Positions 59,962-64,000 of a DNA stretch of 64,000 bases are shown here, in pieces; positions within the stretch are counted from its first letter, which is position 1; each line of letters opens with the position of its first letter. The stretch is from Proteobacteria bacterium SG_bin6 (GTDB lineage Bacteria; Pseudomonadota; Alphaproteobacteria; Sphingomonadales; Sphingomonadaceae). The notes under the pieces are model-generated. The model searched no databases, was not told where the DNA came from, and saw only the letters and a program-made list of their open reading frames with translations. The DNA is taken from positions 100,004-164,003 of the forward strand of contig LWDJ01000002.1 in the NCBI GenBank assembly GCA_002083435.1, given 5' to 3'. The translations under genes were made by a program, and so were the position numbers.

Positions 59962-61755
59962 ATGCGAACGCTGGAACATTTTCCCAATCTTGTCAGCATG
60001 TTCTTCACCCGGGCACGCGAAGGCGGGGACCGGCCATTTCTGTGGCACAAGGCCGGAGGGCGCTGGCAGTCACAGAGCTGGACGGAGGTCGCGCGACAGG
60101 TGGCGAGCCTCGCGCAGGGGCTGAAGAGCCTGGGCATCGCGCCCGGCGACCGGGTGATGCTGGTCGCCGAGAACCGGCCCGAATGGTGCATCGCCGATCT
60201 CGCGATCATGGCGGCGGGGGCGGTGACGGTGCCCACCTACACCACCAATACCGAACGCGATCACAGCCACATCATCGAGAATTCGGGCGCGCGCGCGGTG
60301 ATCGTGTCCAACGCGAAACTCGCCAAGACGCTGCTGCCGGCGGTGCTGCGCTCCTCGGCGTTGCGCACCGTGATCGGGATCGAGGATCTGCGGATCGGCC
60401 AGTCGGGCGAGGTTTGCTTCCACAGCTTCCCCAAGCTGATCGCCGATCACCCGACCGATCCGGCGGCGGCCGAAGCCCAGGCGCAGATGCTCACCCGCGA
60501 GGATCTGGCGTGCATCATCTACACCAGCGGCACCGGCGGCGCGCCGCGCGGGGTGCGCCAGCACCACGGCGCGATCCTGCACAACTGCTACGGCTGTACC
60601 GAGGTGATCTCGGAAGATTTCGGCTGGGAGGATGAGGTGTTTCTCTCCTTCCTGCCGCTCAGCCACGCCTATGAGCATAGCGCGGGACAGCATTTCCCGA
60701 TCGCGCTGGGCGGGCAGATCTATTACGCCGAAGGCCTCGACAAGCTCGCCTCGAATATCGAGGAAACGCGGCCGACGATCATGGTCGTCGTGCCGCGCCT
60801 GTTCGAGGTGTTGCGCCAGCGGATCGTCAAGCAGATCGAAAAGCAGGGCAAGCTGCCCAACTGGCTGCTGGGGCAGGCGATGGCGGTGGGTACGCGCAAG
60901 GCGGCGGACAAGCGGGGCATGCTCGACATGCCGCTCGACCTGCTGCTCAGCCGGACGCTGCGCCCGCGCATCGCCCAGCGCTTCGGCGGACGGATCAAGG
61001 CGATGGTCTCGGGCGGCGCGCCGCTGAACCCCGAAATCGGCATCTTCTTCGATGCGCTCGGCATCACGTTCCTGCAGAGCTATGGCCAGACCGAGGCCGC
61101 GCCCGTCATCTCGTGCAACCGCCCGAAAGTGGGGCTGAAGCACGACACGGTCGGCCCGCCGCTCGCCAATACCGAAGTCCGCATCGCCGAGGACGGCGAA
61201 ATCCTGGTGCGCGGCGAGCTGGTGATGCACGGCTATTGGAACAATGAGGAAGAAACCGCGCGCGTCCTGAAGGATGGCTGGCTCCACACCGGCGACATCG
61301 GCGTGATCGACGCGAAGGGACGGATCAAGATCACCGATCGCAAGAAGGATCTGATCATCAACGACAAGGGCGACAATGTCGCGCCGCAAAAGGTGGAGGG
61401 GATGCTCACCCTCCAGAGCGAAATCCTGCAGGCGATGATCGCGGGCGATCGCAAGCCCTATATGGTCGCGGTGCTGGTGCCCGATCCCGAATGGACCCAG
61501 GAGTTCTGCGCGAAAACCGGGGCGAACTGCAACTTCGCCAAGCTGACGGAGAATGCCGACTATCGCGCGGCCTTGTCGGCGGCGGTCGAGCGGGTGAACA
61601 AGGATTTGTCGGTGATCGAGCGCGTCCGCCGCTTCATCATCGCCGATGAGCCGTTCACGATCGAGAACCAGCAGCTGACACCATCGCTGAAGATCAGGCG
61701 GCACGTGCTGAAACAGGTTTACGGCGCGCGGTTGGACGCGTTGTACAAGGGATAG
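59962..61755 (+). CDS. AMP-dependent long-chain acyl-CoA ligase (FadD-like)
   Basis: 597 aa, ANL adenylating enzyme that activates fatty acids to acyl-CoA via acyl-AMP. Motif A IIYTSGTGGAPRGVRQHHGA near residues 182-201; the A5/A8-type motifs QSYGQTEAAPVISCNRP, DGWLHTGDIGVIDAKG and ITDRKKDLIINDKGDNVAPQ. Ribosome site GGAGAG. The domain order matches plant- and animal-type long-chain synthetases more than E. coli FadD. Acyl chain length not deducible. Confidence 0.9.
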   Translation: MRTLEHFPNLVSMFFTRAREGGDRPFLWHKAGGRWQSQSWTEVARQVASLAQGLKSLGIAPGDRVMLVAENRPEWCIADLAIMAAGAVTVPTYTTNTERDHSHIIENSGARAVIVSNAKLAKTLLPAVLRSSALRTVIGIEDLRIGQSGEVCFHSFPKLIADHPTDPAAAEAQAQMLTREDLACIIYTSGTGGAPRGVRQHHGAILHNCYGCTEVISEDFGWEDEVFLSFLPLSHAYEHSAGQHFPIALGGQIYYAEGLDKLASNIEETRPTIMVVVPRLFEVLRQRIVKQIEKQGKLPNWLLGQAMAVGTRKAADKRGMLDMPLDLLLSRTLRPRIAQRFGGRIKAMVSGGAPLNPEIGIFFDALGITFLQSYGQTEAAPVISCNRPKVGLKHDTVGPPLANTEVRIAEDGEILVRGELVMHGYWNNEEETARVLKDGWLHTGDIGVIDAKGRIKITDRKKDLIINDKGDNVAPQKVEGMLTLQSEILQAMIAGDRKPYMVAVLVPDPEWTQEFCAKTGANCNFAKLTENADYRAALSAAVERVNKDLSVIERVRRFIIADEPFTIENQQLTPSLKIRRHVLKQVYGARLDALYKG

Positions 61756-61796
61756 GGCGCGCGGAAGGGGAAGGTCGCGACGCGGGCGCCCTTCCC

Positions 61797-62204
61797 TTAC
61801 CCGCTATGGTCGGCGACGATCTTCCATCCGCGCTTCTCGCGGCGGAAGACGAGGCTGGTCGGGCCGCTTACCGTCCGGCCATCAGCATAGGTCAGCGTGT
61901 AGCGCGCGATGAACAGCGCATGGGCTGGCCCCAGCGGGCGGTAATCGAGCGTCTTGAAGCTCAGCACGCCGCGCTTGGCGGCATCGGCGAAATCATATTT
62001 GGCGCGGTAGCGCGCGATCATCGCTGGCTTGCCGCGCACCAGCCCGTCGGCGGTGACGAAACTGGCCTCGGGCGCATCCGAATAGGCGGCCATGAAGCGA
62101 TCGACGTCGCCCGCGTTCCAGCCGGCGGCGCTGTCGGCCATCGCCGCTTCGATCGCCACCTGATCGGGCGCCATCGCCACGGCCGCCGCCAGCACCATCC
62201 ACAT
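61797..62204 (-). CDS. NTF2-like (DUF4440/SnoaL type) protein with signal
   Basis: 135 aa: a short hydrophobic N-terminus (MWMVLAAAVAMAPDQVAIEA) then an NTF2-fold domain with AAGWNAGDVDRFMAAYSDAP, ASFVTADGLVRGKPAMIARY and a final SGPTSLVFRREKRGWKIVAD. Fold may bind small ligands; no catalytic set is apparent. ATG at 62204 overlaps the stop of the EAL gene (a GTG one codon upstream gives a GTGA overlap), so the two are one transcript. Confidence 0.8.
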   Translation of the reverse strand: MWMVLAAAVAMAPDQVAIEAAMADSAAGWNAGDVDRFMAAYSDAPEASFVTADGLVRGKPAMIARYRAKYDFADAAKRGVLSFKTLDYRPLGPAHALFIARYTLTYADGRTVSGPTSLVFRREKRGWKIVADHSG

Positions 62205-64000
62205 CACCGTGCCTCCACCAATCTGCTCAGCGCCCCGCTCTGCAGCGGCCCGGCGCAGAGAAAGCCCTGATAATACTGGCAGCCCTCGCGCGCGAGCAGA
62301 TCGAGCTGTTCGGGCGTTTCCACGCCTTCCGCGATCACCGCGAGACCGAGCGAGCGCGCCATGTCGATTACCCCGCGCACCACGATCCGGTCGCGCGCGC
62401 TGCCGGCGATGTCTTGCGCGAGCTTCTTGTCGATCTTCAGATAATCGAGCGGCAACGCCTTCAGATAGGCAAGGCTCGAATAGCCGGTGCCGAAATCGTC
62501 GATCGCGACGCGGCATCCGGCCTGTCGCAGGGTGGCGAGCAAGCTGGCGGCGGTCCCAAGATCCTCGATCAGCCCGGTTTCCGTGATCTCCACGGTCAAG
62601 CGGCTGCGCGGGAAGCGGCTTTCGTCCACCCGGTCGAGGAAAATGTCGGCGAAGTTCGGCCGGCCGATGTCGGCGGCGGTCAGGTTGATCGCGAGGCGCA
62701 ACTGCGCGCAACGCCCCTGCCAGCGCGCGGCGGCAGCAAGCGCCGCGCGCTGGATGTGATCGGAAAGCGCGATGCCGAGCTCGGCGCGCTGCGCGGCGGC
62801 GAACAGCGGCTCGGCCCCGAGCGCGCCGAGCACCGGATGATCCCAGCGCGCAAGCGCTTCGACCCCGGTGATTGCCCCGCTCGCCACCGCCACCTGAGGC
62901 TGGAAGCGAATCTCGATCTCGCATCGTTCCAGCGCGCGCCGCAGATCGAGCGCGAGCGTATCGAGCGCCGCCGGCGCCCCCCGCTGCGCGACATGCACCG
63001 TTAGACTGTTCGAGCCGCGCGCGACCTCCAGCGCTTCGCCGGCGCGGGCGATCAACGTGCTGCCATCATCGCCGCCCTCGCTATCGGCGAGGCCGATGCG
63101 GCAGCCGAGCACGACCATCGCGTTCCCCGCGACGAACGGCCGTGCCAATGACTCAGCCACGCGCCCGGCTGCAGCCTCGATCCGGGCCATGCCGTCTTCT
63201 GCGGCGAGCAGGAAGTCCGAACCACTCAGCCGCGCGACCACCGCGTCGCGCCCGACCGCTTCGGCGGCGGCCTCCTCGATCCGCCGCTGCGCCGCGCGCA
63301 ACACCGCGTCGCCCGCCTCGCGGCCATAAGCGGCGTTGACCAGATCAAAGCGGCTGAGCGCGATCAGCGCCACTTGCACCCGCGCGCCCTGCCCCAGCAC
63401 GCGATCGAGCCAGCGCCGGGCCGAGGCGGCGTCGCGCGCGCCCGACAAGGCATCGCGCACCAGCGCGCCGGCATCGATGGCGCCGGACAGCCGCTCGATC
63501 AGCGCCTCCGGCGCACCGCTCGCGGGATCAGCCTGGAGATGCTGCACCACCCGCCCCAGCCCCGGCAGATCATGCGCGAAGGCGGTCGGCCGCCCCTTGG
63601 CGCGGAGCCGACGTAGCGCCGCGAGCGCCACCGCGCGATCTTCGGGCACCAGCAGGCGAAGCAGCGCGCGCGCCGACGCCGAGGCAGGCACGCCAAGCAA
63701 CCCGGCCAAGGTGGCGCTCATCCGAACCGCGCCGCCCTGCAATCGCCAGCCGAGCACTTCGCCGGTCGCCCGCCCGGGATGGGCGACGCGCTCGACGTAG
63801 CGCGCGGCGAAGCGCAGCGCCTGGACGAATTCCGCCTCGCTATGCGGGCTCGACAGGAAATGAGTGGCACCCGCTTCGAAAAAGGTCGTGATCGCGCCGA
63901 CATCGCCGCGAGAGACCAGCACGAGCAGCGCCGCCGCGCGCTGCTGCACCGCCGCGCCGAGCGCCGCCGCCGCGCGCAGCCCCTCGCCGAGCGCGCCCCG
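62204..64000 (-). CDS. Degenerate GGDEF plus EAL domain protein, 5' end outside the window
   Basis: At least 599 codons; the frame is open to the right edge, so the N-terminus is missing. The visible N-terminal part (VLVSRGDVGAITTFFEAGAT) looks like a receiver-type fold. Next a GGDEF domain where the signature reads SGSDF, so it is unlikely to make c-di-GMP. The EAL domain keeps its metal and catalytic residues: EALARWDHP, INLTAADIG, VEITETGLI, IDDFGTGYSSLAYLK, LKIDKKL, AEGVETPEQ, QYYQGFLC. It should be a c-di-GMP phosphodiesterase, regulated by its N-terminal half. Confidence 0.88.
   Translation of the reverse strand, partial: RGALGEGLRAAAALGAAVQQRAAALLVLVSRGDVGAITTFFEAGATHFLSSPHSEAEFVQALRFAARYVERVAHPGRATGEVLGWRLQGGAVRMSATLAGLLGVPASASARALLRLLVPEDRAVALAALRRLRAKGRPTAFAHDLPGLGRVVQHLQADPASGAPEALIERLSGAIDAGALVRDALSGARDAASARRWLDRVLGQGARVQVALIALSRFDLVNAAYGREAGDAVLRAAQRRIEEAAAEAVGRDAVVARLSGSDFLLAAEDGMARIEAAAGRVAESLARPFVAGNAMVVLGCRIGLADSEGGDDGSTLIARAGEALEVARGSNSLTVHVAQRGAPAALDTLALDLRRALERCEIEIRFQPQVAVASGAITGVEALARWDHPVLGALGAEPLFAAAQRAELGIALSDHIQRAALAAAARWQGRCAQLRLAINLTAADIGRPNFADIFLDRVDESRFPRSRLTVEITETGLIEDLGTAASLLATLRQAGCRVAIDDFGTGYSSLAYLKALPLDYLKIDKKLAQDIAGSARDRIVVRGVIDMARSLGLAVIAEGVETPEQLDLLAREGCQYYQGFLCAGPLQSGALSRLVEAR

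Overview
The window comes from a high-GC alphaproteobacterium, most likely a sphingomonad (Sphingomonas or a close relative). The grounds are gene content and order: nuoA-N followed by birA-coaX-rnj-DUF1467, aroA-cmk-rpsA-ihfB, an iscR-like regulator heading a suf operon, a DUF1476 gene, a FYDLN-acid gene, and two large TonB-dependent receptors. No rRNA, CRISPR array, integrase or classical IS element was seen. All names rest on reading translations and motifs; no database search was run.

Layout. 1-2.3 kb (minus): end of a PaiB-like gene, a DUF1467 membrane protein and RNase J. 2.3-20.1 kb (minus): complex I (nuoA to nuoN), then birA and coaX. Most genes overlap by 1-4 bases (ATGA, GTGA, TGATG), so this is one long coupled operon. 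Four non-canonical genes sit inside it: a 75-aa membrane protein and a cupin between nuoD and nuoE, a 52-aa membrane peptide between nuoE and nuoF, and an exported protein between nuoF and nuoG. 20.3-29.1 kb: a GNAT acetyltransferase, a BlaI/M56 regulatory pair with two operator-like boxes over its promoter, a glycosyltransferase, grx4-bolA-DUF1476, a quinone oxidoreductase, and folE-SDR-folB.

29.3-44.2 kb: a TonB receptor, a formaldehyde-detoxification operon (class III ADH, VOC protein, S-formylglutathione hydrolase), DUF2945 and SWIB genes, a second TonB receptor, a stand-alone BLUF photosensor, and three exported proteins (YncE/phosphoesterase, DUF1800, DUF1501). 44.3-49.9 kb: tRNA-Leu(TAA), ihfB, rpsA, a small anchored protein, cmk, a CP4-like aroA, the FYDLN gene and tRNA-Ala(GGC). 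50.1-56.9 kb: a membrane protein, then the suf Fe-S assembly operon. 57.1-64 kb: pyrD, gamma-glutamyltransferase, an acyl-CoA ligase, an NTF2-like protein and a degenerate-GGDEF/EAL protein cut by the window edge.

The most unusual object is at 54.4-55.07 kb. A DUF559 (PD-(D/E)XK-like) nuclease gene sits between sufB and the rest of the suf operon. It is bounded by a 54-bp imperfect direct repeat of the 3' end of sufB (49/54 identical, stop codon included), carries a palindromic repeat near each end, and contains a compact two-hairpin cruciform. The repeat keeps the stop/start overlap with the next gene. It looks like a mobile nuclease cassette that re-creates the end of its target gene. Functionally, the suf operon, Grx4/BolA and the many Fe-S clusters of complex I belong to one theme: making Fe-S centres and using them in respiration.
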